This document shows, in pieces, positions 52,640-61,362 of a stretch of 64,000 nucleotides of DNA (position 1 is the first letter of the stretch; the number at the start of each line of letters is the position of its first letter). The translations under genes were made by a program, and so were the position numbers. The notes under the pieces were generated by a model, which worked only from the letters and a program-made list of their open reading frames with translations, was not told the DNA's origin and made no database searches. The stretch is taken from assembly GCF_004342445.1 (NCBI RefSeq), contig NZ_SLWW01000006.1:124001-188000 (forward strand), written 5' to 3'. Origin of the DNA: Rhodovulum euryhalinum. Its GTDB lineage: Bacteria; Pseudomonadota; Alphaproteobacteria; Rhodobacterales; Rhodobacteraceae.

Positions 52640-53373
52640 CCCGTCCGCCCGCCCTGCGCGTTTCCCATGTCAGCCTGTCCTACGGGGCCAAGAAGGCGCT
52701 GGACGACGTGTCCTTTGCCTTGCCGCGCGGCCGGTTCTGCGCGCTGCTGGGGCCGAACGGGGCGGGAAAATCGACGCTCTTCTCGCTGCTCACCCGCCTT
52801 CTGGTCACGCGCGAGGGCACGATCGAGGTGGCGGGCCACGACCTGGCCCGAAGCCCGCGGGCGGCGCTGGCCCGGATCGGGGTGGTGTTCCAGCAGCCGA
52901 CGCTGGACCTCGATACCAGCGTGATGCGCAACATGCGCTATTTCGCGGCGCTGCACGGGCTGGCAGGGCGCGACGCCACCATGCGGATCGAGGCCGCGCT
53001 GGACCGGCTGAACATGCGTGAACGGGCGGGCGAGACGGTGCGCGCGCTGAACGGCGGGCACCGCCGGCGGATGGAGATCGCCCGCGCGCTGGTCCATGCG
53101 CCCGAGGTGCTGCTGCTGGACGAGCCGACCGTGGGGCTCGACACTGCGTCGCGCCGCGCGATCACCGCCCATGTCCACGACCTGGCGGCCGAGGGGTTGA
53201 CGGTGCTCTGGGCCACGCATCTGGTGGACGAGATCGGCCCCGGCGACGAGGTGGTGGTGCTGCACCGGGGCCGCGTGCTGCAACAGGCCAGCGCCGCCGA
53301 GGTGGCGGGCAACCGCCCGCTGATCGACGCCTTCATCGAGATGACCGGCGGCAATGACGAGGCCCTGGCATGA
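52636..53373 (+). CDS. PQQ-associated ABC exporter ATP-binding protein
   Basis: The protein has 245 residues. Walker A GPNGAGKST, Q-loop VFQQPTLDLDTSV, Walker B VLLLDEPTVGLD, and an unusual signature LNGGHRRRMEIARA where LSGGQ is usual. It fits the ATPase of the PQQ-dependent alcohol dehydrogenase-linked transporter family (PedABC-type). It is a second, separate transporter fused to the importer operon by overlapping starts. Confidence 0.9.
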   Translation: MTRPPALRVSHVSLSYGAKKALDDVSFALPRGRFCALLGPNGAGKSTLFSLLTRLLVTREGTIEVAGHDLARSPRAALARIGVVFQQPTLDLDTSVMRNMRYFAALHGLAGRDATMRIEAALDRLNMRERAGETVRALNGGHRRRMEIARALVHAPEVLLLDEPTVGLDTASRRAITAHVHDLAAEGLTVLWATHLVDEIGPGDEVVVLHRGRVLQQASAAEVAGNRPLIDAFIEMTGGNDEALA

Positions 53374-54161
53374 AAGCCTGGCTGGTCGCGCTGAACGCCA
53401 TCGTGATCCGCGAGGCGCTGCGCTTCGTGCAGAACCGCGGGCGGTTCCTGTCGGCGATGGTGCGCCCGCTGGTCTGGCTGGTGGTGTTCGCGGCGGGGTT
53501 CCGCGCGGCGCTGGGCCTGTCGATCATCCCGCCCTACCAGACCTACATCACCTACGAGGTCTACATCGTCCCGGGCCTGTGCGGCATGATCCAGCTGTTC
53601 AACGGGATGCAGTCCTCGCTGTCGCTGGTCTACGACCAGGAGATGGGCTCTATGCGGCTTTTGCTGACCTCGCCCCGGCCGCGCTGGTGGCTGTTGTTCT
53701 GCAAGCTGATGGCGGGTGTCGCGGTCTCGCTGGTGCAGGTCTATGCCTTTCTCGGGATCGCCGCGCTGTTCGGCATCGACATGCCCGCGATGGGCTATGT
53801 CTACGTCTTCCCGGCGCTGGTGCTGTCGGGGCTGATGCTGGGGGCGCTGGGGCTGTTGATATCGTCCACCATCAGGCAGCTCGAAAACTTCGCGGGCGTG
53901 ATGAACTTCGTGATCTTCCCGATGTTCTTCCTGTCCTCGGCGCTTTATCCGCTGTGGAAGATGGCCGAAAGCTCGGACCTGTTGCGCGACATCTGCGCGG
54001 TGAACCCCTTTACCCACGCGGTGGAACTGATCCGCTTCTCGCTGTACGAGACGTTCAACGGCTGGGCGCTGCTCTGGGTCGTGACGGGGACGGTGGTGTT
54101 CTTCCTGCTGGCGCTTGTCGGCTACGATCCTGCACGGGGGTTGATGCGGCGGCGGGGATAG
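53370..54161 (+). CDS. PQQ-associated ABC-2 type permease
   Basis: The protein has 263 residues with six membrane segments in ABC-2 arrangement, including VRPLVWLVVFAAGFRAALG, EMGSMRLLLTSPRPRW and FPMFFLSSALYPLWKM, the conserved helix before the NPFTH segment. It matches the permease of the alcohol-dehydrogenase-linked PedC-type system. It overlaps its ATPase gene by four bases and ends the island. The exported compound is unknown. Confidence 0.92.
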   Translation: MKAWLVALNAIVIREALRFVQNRGRFLSAMVRPLVWLVVFAAGFRAALGLSIIPPYQTYITYEVYIVPGLCGMIQLFNGMQSSLSLVYDQEMGSMRLLLTSPRPRWWLLFCKLMAGVAVSLVQVYAFLGIAALFGIDMPAMGYVYVFPALVLSGLMLGALGLLISSTIRQLENFAGVMNFVIFPMFFLSSALYPLWKMAESSDLLRDICAVNPFTHAVELIRFSLYETFNGWALLWVVTGTVVFFLLALVGYDPARGLMRRRG

Positions 54162-54254
54162 GAGCGGCGCCTGCTGCAGAAACGGGCAGATCCGTCTGAA
54201 ACTGCCCCCGATCCAGAAGGTTGGAGAGGTGACCGCTGGCGAAGCGCCGCGGAT

Positions 54255-54284
54255 TTGCGGCAGAGGGCCTGTTTCGGTTATAAT
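54255..54284 (+). promoter_or_regulatory. Sigma70-type promoter
   Basis: TTGCGG (54255-54260) and a perfect TATAAT (54279-54284) are 18 bases apart, about 50 bases before the small Cys-protein gene at 54337. Such a good -10 box is rare in this GC-rich window. Confidence 0.65.
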
Positions 54285-54336
54285 AGATCTAGGACTGCGC
54301 GGCATCCTTCGTGCAGAACCGGCTTTCGAGGCTTCC

Positions 54337-54549
54337 ATGATCGAGCTTGTCTTCGTTGCCTGCTTTGGCATCACGCAACAGGCGCCGGGGGTTTGCGAGC
54401 AACGCAGACTTCTCTATACCGAGGTCACGCCGCTCGAGTGCGTGATGGGCGCAGAGCCCGAGTTGGCCCGTTGGGTCGAGACGCACCCCAACTGGACGAT
54501 CGCCCGCTGGACTTGCCGCTATCTGGATACCACCCGGCGCGACGCCTGA
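54337..54549 (+). CDS. Small Cys-containing conserved-looking protein
   Basis: The protein has 70 residues, MIELVFVACFGITQQAPGVC at the start. Four Cys (residues 9, 20, 34 and 63 approximately) and closing WTIARWTCRYL suggest disulfides. The first dozen residues are hydrophobic and could be a short export signal. GAGG five bases before ATG 54337 and a strong promoter at 54255-54284 support it; a longer start at 54229 would lie upstream of the -10 box. The function is unknown. Confidence 0.6.
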   Translation: MIELVFVACFGITQQAPGVCEQRRLLYTEVTPLECVMGAEPELARWVETHPNWTIARWTCRYLDTTRRDA

Positions 54550-54602
54550 GCCGACACGGTTTGCGGTTGCGATCCGGCCCCTGGTCGGATTGATTGCGGG
54601 CG

Positions 54603-55475
54603 ATGGTCGCAGATGCCCCCATGACACCCGTGGATATCGAGCCATTGCCGCGGCTGGCCCGGCTGGCATGGGATCGCGCGCCCGCGCTTTGTGCGTCGCG
54701 GGATGGCTGCGCCGACTATCACCGCAGCTGGTCGATGCTGCGGCTCGTCCGGGCGGGCGGCAAGCCACCCGCAGGCTGGCGCTTCTTCCACGCCGAGATT
54801 GCCCGCGCGGCGGCCCGGGGGGCGCGGCGGGTGCTGATCTCTGGCGGGGCCGATGCCGGGCTTCTGGCCATTGTTGCCTCGGGGTTTCGCAATGCTGGTG
54901 TTGTGCCCCGCATCACCTTCGTCGACCGGTGCGCGACGCCGGTGATGCAGAACCGCCTGCTGGGCGCCGAACTGGGCCTCGATCTGCGGGCCGAGACAGC
55001 GGATCTGCGCGAGTTCCGCGCGGACGGCATGGATCTTGTGATCGCCCATTCCTTCCTTGTCTTTTTCGAGACGGCCGAGCGCGCCAGGGTCGTCGCGAAT
55101 TGGGCCGAAAGCCTTGCGCCCGGCGGCGCCCTGCTGATGTCGAGCGCGCTGGCCGACGAGGGGCCGGGCGCGTTGTGGCGGCCCGCATCTGCCGACGACA
55201 TCCCGGCCCGCAAGGCCCGGCTGCAAGCGCAGGCGCGGGGTGCGGGGCTGACGCCCGCTGAGGCTGCGGAACTTGCGGATGTCGCGGGCCGGGTCTGGGC
55301 CACCCGCCCCTCGGACCGCACCGGCGGCCTGACCGAGGCCGAGCTGCGCGGCCATTTCCGGGCGGCGGGTCTGGCGGTCGAACGCATCGCCTGCAAGCCG
55401 CGCGCCGACGCGCCCGCCCTCGGCGCGGCCCGCCAGCGGCGGCGCGCCGAGATCGTGGCCCGCGCGCCCGGCTAG
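54603..55475 (+). CDS. SAM-dependent methyltransferase-like protein
   Basis: The protein has 290 residues from ATG 54603; ATG 54621 is also possible and neither has a strong ribosome site. A Rossmann-like core is visible: VLISGGADAGLLAIVA (motif I position), ITFVDRCATPVMQNRLLGAELG (acidic ribose-binding position), DLREF and DLVIAHSFLVFF. This reads as a class I methyltransferase with an atypical first motif. The C-terminal half is Ala/Arg-rich and helical. The substrate is unknown. Confidence 0.6.
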   Translation: MVADAPMTPVDIEPLPRLARLAWDRAPALCASRDGCADYHRSWSMLRLVRAGGKPPAGWRFFHAEIARAAARGARRVLISGGADAGLLAIVASGFRNAGVVPRITFVDRCATPVMQNRLLGAELGLDLRAETADLREFRADGMDLVIAHSFLVFFETAERARVVANWAESLAPGGALLMSSALADEGPGALWRPASADDIPARKARLQAQARGAGLTPAEAAELADVAGRVWATRPSDRTGGLTEAELRGHFRAAGLAVERIACKPRADAPALGAARQRRRAEIVARAPG

Positions 55476-55566
55476 GGCCGTCGCGCGCCCGGCAGAGGGG
55501 CAAAAGCTCCGATCCATTTCGCCCGGCGCCTTGTTCGCCGCTCCGGGCCGCTCTACATGCGGTTCC

Positions 55567-56370
55567 ATGAAACGATGGCTTCCCTTCGTGAAATCCGATC
55601 CGCTGGTGGCGGTAATCCGTCTGTCGGGGCCGATCGCGGCCAGCACACGCAGTGGCGCGAGCCTGTCTGACGCGGCGCTTGCCGCGATGATCGAGCGCGC
55701 GTTCCGCAAGGGCCGGCCCGCCGCCGTGGCACTGGCGGTGAACTCACCCGGCGGCTCTCCGGTGCAGAGCGCGTTGATCGCGGCGCGGATCCGGCGGCTT
55801 GCCGAGGAGCACGAGGTGCCGGTCCTCGCCTTCGTCGAGGACGTCGCCGCCTCGGGGGGGTACTGGCTGGCCTGCGCCGCCGACGAGATCTGGGTCGACC
55901 GCGCGTCGCTGGTGGGGTCCATCGGCGTGATCTACGCGGGCTTCGGCTTTCCCGACTTCATCGCGCGCTACGGCGTCGAACGCCGGGTTCATACCGCGGG
56001 CGAAAGCAAGAGTTTCCTCGACCCTTTCCAGCCCGAGAAATCCGAGGATATCGCGCGGCTGATGCAGCTTCAGACCCCGATCCACGAGGCGTTCAAGACC
56101 CATGTCCGCGATCGTCGCGGCGCGCGGCTGAAACAGGATCGCGATCTTTTCACCGGCGATATCTGGGTCGGCGAACAGGCGGTGGATCTGGGTCTGGCGG
56201 ACGGCATCGGCCATCTGGTGCCGGTGATGAAGGCGCGCTTTGGTGACAAGGTGAAATTCGTCCTGCACAGCCCGCGCAGGGGATTGTGGTCGCGGCTTGG
56301 CGCCCCCGCCGTGGCGGGCGTGCTGGACGAGATCGAGGCGCGCGCGCTCTGGGCGCGGTACGGTTTGTAG
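55567..56370 (+). CDS. S49 family serine peptidase (SppA/SohB-like)
   Basis: The protein has 267 residues. The nucleophile Ser96 lies in VAASGGYWLAC and the general base Lys148 in GESKSFLDPF, the Ser-Lys dyad of signal-peptide peptidases. AVNSPGGSPVQSA is the family strand-turn before it. No strong N-terminal membrane helix is seen from ATG 55567, so it may be cytoplasmic or weakly attached. An upstream ATG at 55531 is possible. Followed after three bases by a small zinc-ribbon-like gene. Confidence 0.88.
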   Translation: MKRWLPFVKSDPLVAVIRLSGPIAASTRSGASLSDAALAAMIERAFRKGRPAAVALAVNSPGGSPVQSALIAARIRRLAEEHEVPVLAFVEDVAASGGYWLACAADEIWVDRASLVGSIGVIYAGFGFPDFIARYGVERRVHTAGESKSFLDPFQPEKSEDIARLMQLQTPIHEAFKTHVRDRRGARLKQDRDLFTGDIWVGEQAVDLGLADGIGHLVPVMKARFGDKVKFVLHSPRRGLWSRLGAPAVAGVLDEIEARALWARYGL

Positions 56371-56373
56371 GTC

Positions 56374-56556
56374 ATGCTTTTCAAGATCGTCCTCCTGTTC
56401 CTGATCGGCATGGCCGTGCTTGCGATGTTCGGCCGGCTGCGCCTGCCCGGGCCGGGTGGCCGCCGGATATCGTTCGGCCGCGCGAAGACCGGGAAATGCC
56501 CGGCCTGCGGGCGTCACCGGATCGGCCGCGGGCCCTGCGCCTGCGGCAAGGGCTGA
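56374..56556 (+). CDS. Small membrane protein with Cys-rich tail
   Basis: The protein has 60 residues: one membrane helix (LFKIVLLFLIGMAVLAMFG), a basic linker, then CPACGRHRIGRGPCACGKG with four Cys in a C-x2-C...C-x-C zinc-ribbon-like pattern. It sits between the S49 peptidase and the antiporter genes with three- and six-base gaps. Short membrane/zinc-ribbon proteins like this recur in Rhodobacteraceae; the role is unknown. Confidence 0.72.
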   Translation: MLFKIVLLFLIGMAVLAMFGRLRLPGPGGRRISFGRAKTGKCPACGRHRIGRGPCACGKG

Positions 56557-56562
56557 CGCGTC

Positions 56563-57567
56563 ATGGCGGCGGACCTGCTGTATGCCGGGCTCGGGCTTGT
56601 GATCCTGCTGCTGGCCGGGGACAGCCTTGTGAAGGGAGCGGTCAACCTGTCGCTGCGGCTGGGGGTGCCGGCCCTGATCGTCGGGCTGACCATCGTCGCC
56701 TTCGGCACCTCGGCGCCGGAACTGCTGGTGTCGGTCAAGGCGGTGCTGGACAACTCGCCGGGCATCGCGCTGGGCAATGTCGTCGGCTCGAACATCGCGA
56801 ACGTGCTGCTGGTGCTGGGCCTGCCGGCCCTGATCACGGCGATCCGGACCGACGAATGTGACACGCGGCGCACCTATATGATGATGCTGGGCGCGACCGT
56901 GTTCTTCCTGTCGCTCGCGCTGATCGGGCCGATCACCTGGGTGCACGGGATCGGCCTGCTGCTCGCGTTGAGCGTGGTACTGTTCGATGCCTTCATCGCC
57001 GCGCGGAACCATCGGCGCGAGAACGGCGCCAGGGCCGCGGCGCTGGCCGATCGTCCCCCCGAAGATGCCGACGTGTCCATTCCTGAAGACGCGGCACAGA
57101 TCGAGGGCGCCGACCCCAATCTCGGCTGGGCGAAGATCACGCTGTTCCTGGTCCTTGGCCTGCTTGGCCTGCCACTGGGGGCGGATCTCCTGGTGGACAG
57201 CTCGGTGAACATTGCCCGCGCGATCGGGGTCTCCGAGACGGTGATCGGTCTGACGCTTGTCGCCATCGGCACCTCGCTGCCCGAGCTTGCGACCACGGTG
57301 ATGGCCGCGCTGCGCCGCCAAGCGGATGTGGCGCTGGGCAACGTGATCGGGTCGAACATGTTCAACCTGCTCGGGATCGTCGGGATCGCCAGCCTGTTCG
57401 GCGCGATCCCCGTGCCGCCCGAAATGCTGCGCTTCGATCTCTGGGTGATGCTGGGCGCCTCGGTGCTGCTTCTGCCCTTCGTGTTCCGTGGATGGCCGTT
57501 GAACCGGGCCTGGGGCGTGGCGTTCACGGCGCTCTATATCCTTTATGCGGTGATGGTGCTGACATGA
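56563..57567 (+). CDS. Calcium/sodium antiporter (CaCA family)
   Basis: The protein has 334 residues and about ten membrane segments in two inverted halves. Each half has the ion-binding alpha repeat: AFGTSAPELLVS with GNVVGSNIANVL, and AIGTSLPELATT with GNVIGSNMFNLLG. A soluble acidic loop (about 150-185) links them. This is the YrbG-type family of Na/Ca exchangers in the inner membrane. It overlaps the reductase gene that follows (ATGA). Confidence 0.93.
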   Translation: MAADLLYAGLGLVILLLAGDSLVKGAVNLSLRLGVPALIVGLTIVAFGTSAPELLVSVKAVLDNSPGIALGNVVGSNIANVLLVLGLPALITAIRTDECDTRRTYMMMLGATVFFLSLALIGPITWVHGIGLLLALSVVLFDAFIAARNHRRENGARAAALADRPPEDADVSIPEDAAQIEGADPNLGWAKITLFLVLGLLGLPLGADLLVDSSVNIARAIGVSETVIGLTLVAIGTSLPELATTVMAALRRQADVALGNVIGSNMFNLLGIVGIASLFGAIPVPPEMLRFDLWVMLGASVLLLPFVFRGWPLNRAWGVAFTALYILYAVMVLT

Positions 57568-58346
57568 CCGACCGTGCGCTGGTGACCGGCGGGGCGAAGC
57601 GGCTGGGGCGCGCCATGGCGCTGCACCTCGCGGAGCGGGGTTTCGATGTTGCGATCCACTACGTGGACAGCGCCGAGGCGGCCGAGGAGACGGCGGCCGA
57701 TATCCGCGCGCTTGGCCGCCATGGCGCGGCATTGCAGGCGGACCTGCTGGACGAGGACGCTGCCGCCGGTCTGATCGGGCGTGCGGCCGAGGAGCTGGGC
57801 GGGCCGCTCGGCGTGCTTGTCAACAACGCCTCGATCTTCGAGTACGACACCATCCATACCGCCACGCGCGAAAGCTGGGACCGGCATATCGGGTCGAACC
57901 TGCGCGCGCCCTTCGTGCTGACCCAGGCCTTTGCGGCGCAGGCGCCCGCGCACGGCCATTGCACGCGGGGCGAACCGCTGGCCGCCGGGCTGGTGATCAA
58001 CATGATCGACCAGCGGGTGCTGAAGCCGACGCCCGAATTCATGACCTACACCATCGCCAAGATGGGGCTTTGGGCGTTCACCCGCACCGCGGCGCAGGCG
58101 CTTGCGCCCGCGATCCGGGTGAATGCCATCGGGCCGGGGCCGACGCTGCGCGGCGGGCGGCAGTCCGAGGATCACTTTGCCCGCCAACGCGCCGCGACGA
58201 TCCTGCGCCGGGGCGCCAATCCAGACGAGATCTGTGCCGCGCTCGACTATTTCCTCGGCGCACCCTCGGTCACCGGACAGCTGATCTGTGTGGATGGCGG
58301 CCAACATCTGGCCTGGCAGACGCCGGACGTCCTGGGCGTGGAGTAG
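57564..58346 (+). CDS. SDR reductase, FolM/pteridine-reductase-like
   Basis: The protein has 260 residues, a short-chain dehydrogenase. ALVTGGAKRLGRAMAL binds NAD(P), NNAS is present, and the catalytic Tyr162/Lys166 pair is in TYTIAKM. The usual Ser is replaced by Asp149 in NMIDQRV, as in pteridine reductase and FolM dihydromonapterin reductase, so reduction of a pterin is the best guess. The closing INAIGPGP-like segment and VDGGQHL fit the family. It starts inside the antiporter stop. Confidence 0.85.
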   Translation: MTDRALVTGGAKRLGRAMALHLAERGFDVAIHYVDSAEAAEETAADIRALGRHGAALQADLLDEDAAAGLIGRAAEELGGPLGVLVNNASIFEYDTIHTATRESWDRHIGSNLRAPFVLTQAFAAQAPAHGHCTRGEPLAAGLVINMIDQRVLKPTPEFMTYTIAKMGLWAFTRTAAQALAPAIRVNAIGPGPTLRGGRQSEDHFARQRAATILRRGANPDEICAALDYFLGAPSVTGQLICVDGGQHLAWQTPDVLGVE

Positions 58347-58649
58347 GCCCTTCAGGGTTGCAGCGGGCGTTAACTTTTCCACCACGCCCCGGAATCGTCA
58401 AAAAAACTTCACGATTTCTTTAGGAATTTCAACAATTTGTGGCTGCCATGAATTTTAAGACATCATATCAATGGCTTGCAATGCTGCTGAAAATTTGGGC
58501 AAAGTGTCGAATGGGGTGGAAAAACAAGGGAAAAACTCGGGCGCCCCAAGGTTATGCGCATCCTTATCCACAGAAGTCGTGGACATGTTTGGTCTTGATG
58601 CGCGGCCCCTGTCGTTGCAGCCAAGGCGTGGAATCACGATCTGCCTGAT
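58347..58649. other. AT-rich intergenic stretch with DnaA-box-like sequences
   Basis: About 300 bases without a convincing gene. Positions ~58397-58500 are unusually AT-rich. A perfect DnaA box TTATCCACA lies at 58564-58572, with a one-mismatch TTATGCGCA at 58552-58560 (tandem, 12 bases apart), TTTTCCACC at 58375-58383 and its reverse GGTGGAAAA at 58515-58523. It could be a replication-linked DnaA cluster, an origin, or DnaA control of uvrC. The short frames here encode unconvincing peptides. Confidence 0.5.
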
Positions 58650-60530
58650 ATGACAACGCACCCGACCGACGCCGAGACGCCCCCCCGCGCGCAGGGCCAT
58701 GCCTGCATCCAGTCCTATCTGGCGACGCTGGACAATTCGCCCGGCGTCTACCGGATGCTCGATGCCCAGGCGCGCGTTCTCTATGTCGGCAAGGCCAACA
58801 GCCTGAAGAAGCGGGTGGCAAACTATGCCAAGCCGTCCGGCCATTCCCCCCGCATCGCCCGGATGATCTCGGAAACCGCGTCTATGATGTTCCTGACGAC
58901 GCGGACCGAGACCGAGGCGCTGCTGCTCGAACAGAACCTCATCAAGCAGCTCAAGCCGCGCTACAACGTGCTGCTGCGCGACGACAAGAGCTTTCCCAAC
59001 ATCCTGATCCCCAAGGGCCACCCGTTTCCGCAGATCGGGAAGCACCGCGGCGCCCGGACCGAGAAGGGGGCCTATTTCGGCCCCTTCGCGTCCGCGGGCG
59101 CGGTGAATCGCACGCTGAACCAGTTGCAGAAGGTGTTCCTGCTGCGGACCTGTTCCGACTCGGTGTTCGAAAGCCGGACGCGGCCCTGTCTTCTGTACCA
59201 GATCAAGCGGTGCAGCGCGCCCTGCGTCGGCCGGATCAGCCGCGAGGATTATGCCGTCTCGGTCCGCGATGCCGAACGCTTCCTGCAAGGCCGGTCCACG
59301 AGCGTGCAGGAAACGCTGGCCGCCGAGATGCAGGCGGCGTCGGACGCGATGGAGTTCGAGCGGGCCGCGGCCCTGCGCGACCGCATCCGCGCGCTGACCC
59401 AGGTGCAGTCGGTGCAGGGCATCAACCCGCGCGGCGTGGCCGAGGCCGACGTGGTCGCGCTTCACATGGAGGGGGGGCAGGCCTGCGTGCAGGTGTTCTT
59501 CATCCGGGCGAACCAGAACTGGGGCAACCGCGACTACTATCCGAAAACCGGGTCCGGTGCCGAGGGAGCCGAGGTCCTGCGCGGCTTTCTCGGGCAGTTC
59601 TACGAGAACAAGGAACCGCCCCGGCTGATCCTGCTGTCCGACGACATCGAGGACCGGGATCTGCTGGCCGAGGCGCTGTCGGGCCGTGTCGGCCGCAAGG
59701 TCGAGATCGCGGTGCCCCAGCGCGGCGAAAAGGCGGACCTGGTGGCCGGGGCTGCGCGTAACGCCCGCGAAAGCCTGGGCCGCCGGCTGGCCGAAAGCGT
59801 GGCGCAGGGCAAGCTGCTGGCGGGCCTGGCCGAGGCGTTCGGGCTGGAGGCGCCGCCCGGGCGAATCGAGATCTACGACAACTCGCATATCCAGGGCACG
59901 AACGCGGTGGGCGCGATGGTGGTCACGGGGCGCGAGGGATTCGTCAAAAGCCAGTACCGCAAGTTCAACATCCGGGGCGACAGCCTGACGCCGGGGGACG
60001 ATTTCGGCATGATGAAAGAGGTGCTGACCCGCAGGTTCCAGCGCCTGCTGAAGGAGGATCCCGACCGCGAGGGCGAGACCTGGCCGGACCTTCTGCTGAT
60101 CGACGGCGGCGCCGGGCAGGTTTCGGCAGTGGCGGGCATCCTCGGCGATCTGGGCGTCGAGGGCATTCCCGTCGTCGGTGTCGCCAAGGGCATCGACCGC
60201 GATGCGGGGAAAGAGGAATTCCACCGGCCGGGCGCACGCCCCTTCGCGCTGCAACACAACGATCCCGTGCTCTATTTCGTCCAGCGCCTGCGCGACGAGG
60301 CGCACCGCTTCGCCATCGGCGCGCACCGCCAGAAACGCGCCAAGGCCGTGGGTGCGACACCGCTGGACGAGATCCCCGGCGTCGGCGCCACCCGCAAGCG
60401 CGCGTTGCTGTCGCATTTCGGCAGCGCCAAGGCCGTGGGGCGGGCGGGGCTCGCCGATCTCAAGGCCGTCGAGGGGATTTCCGACAGTCTTGCGGAAACC
60501 ATCCACGGCTTCTTCCATGAGCGTGGCTGA
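58650..60530 (+). CDS. uvrC: Excinuclease ABC subunit C
   Basis: The protein has 626 residues and makes both incisions in nucleotide-excision repair. The N-terminal GIY-YIG nuclease ([22 protein letters not shown]) is followed by the Cys region ([27 protein letters not shown]), a UVR motif ([11 protein letters not shown]), the RNase H-like endonuclease core ([30 protein letters not shown]) and C-terminal helix-hairpin-helix motifs ([22 protein letters not shown]). Full length and typical. The AT-rich, DnaA-box-containing gap lies upstream. Confidence 0.97.
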   Translation: MTTHPTDAETPPRAQGHACIQSYLATLDNSPGVYRMLDAQARVLYVGKANSLKKRVANYAKPSGHSPRIARMISETASMMFLTTRTETEALLLEQNLIKQLKPRYNVLLRDDKSFPNILIPKGHPFPQIGKHRGARTEKGAYFGPFASAGAVNRTLNQLQKVFLLRTCSDSVFESRTRPCLLYQIKRCSAPCVGRISREDYAVSVRDAERFLQGRSTSVQETLAAEMQAASDAMEFERAAALRDRIRALTQVQSVQGINPRGVAEADVVALHMEGGQACVQVFFIRANQNWGNRDYYPKTGSGAEGAEVLRGFLGQFYENKEPPRLILLSDDIEDRDLLAEALSGRVGRKVEIAVPQRGEKADLVAGAARNARESLGRRLAESVAQGKLLAGLAEAFGLEAPPGRIEIYDNSHIQGTNAVGAMVVTGREGFVKSQYRKFNIRGDSLTPGDDFGMMKEVLTRRFQRLLKEDPDREGETWPDLLLIDGGAGQVSAVAGILGDLGVEGIPVVGVAKGIDRDAGKEEFHRPGARPFALQHNDPVLYFVQRLRDEAHRFAIGAHRQKRAKAVGATPLDEIPGVGATRKRALLSHFGSAKAVGRAGLADLKAVEGISDSLAETIHGFFHERG

Positions 60531-60536
60531 CGCGCT

Positions 60537-61115
60537 ATGCAGCGATCCATGAGGTGGACCCTGCCCAATATCCTGTCCGTGCTGCGGCTCTTCGCGGCGC
60601 CGCTGTTCCCGGCGGTCTATTTCCTTTGGGACAGTCCGCTTGCGGACTGGATCGCGCTTTTCGTTTTCGTCGGCGCGTCGGCGACCGACTGGGTCGATGG
60701 CTATCTGGCGCGGAAATGGAACCTCGTCAGCCGGTTCGGCGCGATGGTCGATCCGATCGCCGACAAGGCGATGGTGCTGATCGCGCTGATGGTCGTGGTG
60801 GCGCATTTCGGGATGCCGGTCACGATCACCCTGGCGGCTGGCGTGATCTTCTTCCGCGAGGTCTTCGTCTCGGGCCTGCGCGAGTTCCTGGGCGCGCGGG
60901 CGGGCCAACTCAGGGTCACGAAACTGGCCAAGTGGAAGACCACGGTGCAGATGGTGGCGATCTCGGTGCTGATCGGCCACGGAATCGTGGCACAGCCCGC
61001 GGTCGAACTCATCGGCACCGCGCTGCTGGTGGTCGCCGCGGTGTTGACGCTTGTCACGGGGCTCGACTATTTCGCCAAGGCTTGGCCCTATCTCAGCGAG
61101 AACGACAGGCCATGA
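60537..61115 (+). CDS. pgsA: CDP-diacylglycerol-glycerol-3-phosphate 3-phosphatidyltransferase
   Basis: The protein has 192 residues and several membrane segments, and makes phosphatidylglycerol-phosphate in the inner membrane. The CDP-alcohol phosphatidyltransferase motif DG-x2-AR-x8-G-x3-D-x3-D is complete (DWVDGYLARKW then FGAMVDPIADK). The start may be ATG 60537 or 60549 (MRWTLPNILSVLR). It overlaps moaD by four bases. Confidence 0.95.
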   Translation: MQRSMRWTLPNILSVLRLFAAPLFPAVYFLWDSPLADWIALFVFVGASATDWVDGYLARKWNLVSRFGAMVDPIADKAMVLIALMVVVAHFGMPVTITLAAGVIFFREVFVSGLREFLGARAGQLRVTKLAKWKTTVQMVAISVLIGHGIVAQPAVELIGTALLVVAAVLTLVTGLDYFAKAWPYLSENDRP

Positions 61116-61360
61116 TCGACGTGCTTTACTTTGCCTGGGTGCGAGAGCGGATCGGCCTGCCGAAGGAGCGGGTCGAGACATCGGCCGCGACCGTTGCAGA
61201 ACTGGTCGAGGACCTGAAAGCGCGGGAAGAGCGCTATGCCGTCGCCTTTGCCGATCTCTCGGCGCTCAGGGTCGCGCTGGATCAGGAACTGGCCGAGTTC
61301 GACGCGCCGCTTGCGGGCGTTCGCGAGGTGGCGTTCTTTCCGCCGATGACCGGGGGCTGA
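61112..61360 (+). CDS. moaD: Molybdopterin synthase sulfur carrier subunit
   Basis: The protein has 82 residues, a ubiquitin-like fold. It begins IDVLYFAWVRERIGLP and ends FFPPMTGG with the Gly-Gly needed for thiocarboxylate formation. It gives sulfur to precursor Z with MoaE, the gene two bases after its stop. Coupled to pgsA by ATGA. Confidence 0.95.
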   Translation: MIDVLYFAWVRERIGLPKERVETSAATVAELVEDLKAREERYAVAFADLSALRVALDQELAEFDAPLAGVREVAFFPPMTGG

Positions 61361-61362
61361 CC

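Noticed and set aside
58439-58648. 69-codon reading in the AT-rich gap before uvrC
   Set aside because: No ribosome site and no plausible composition; the DnaA-box-like sites explain the region better.
58455-61181. 908-codon minus-strand reading
   Set aside because: It lies opposite uvrC and pgsA, which carry complete family motifs.
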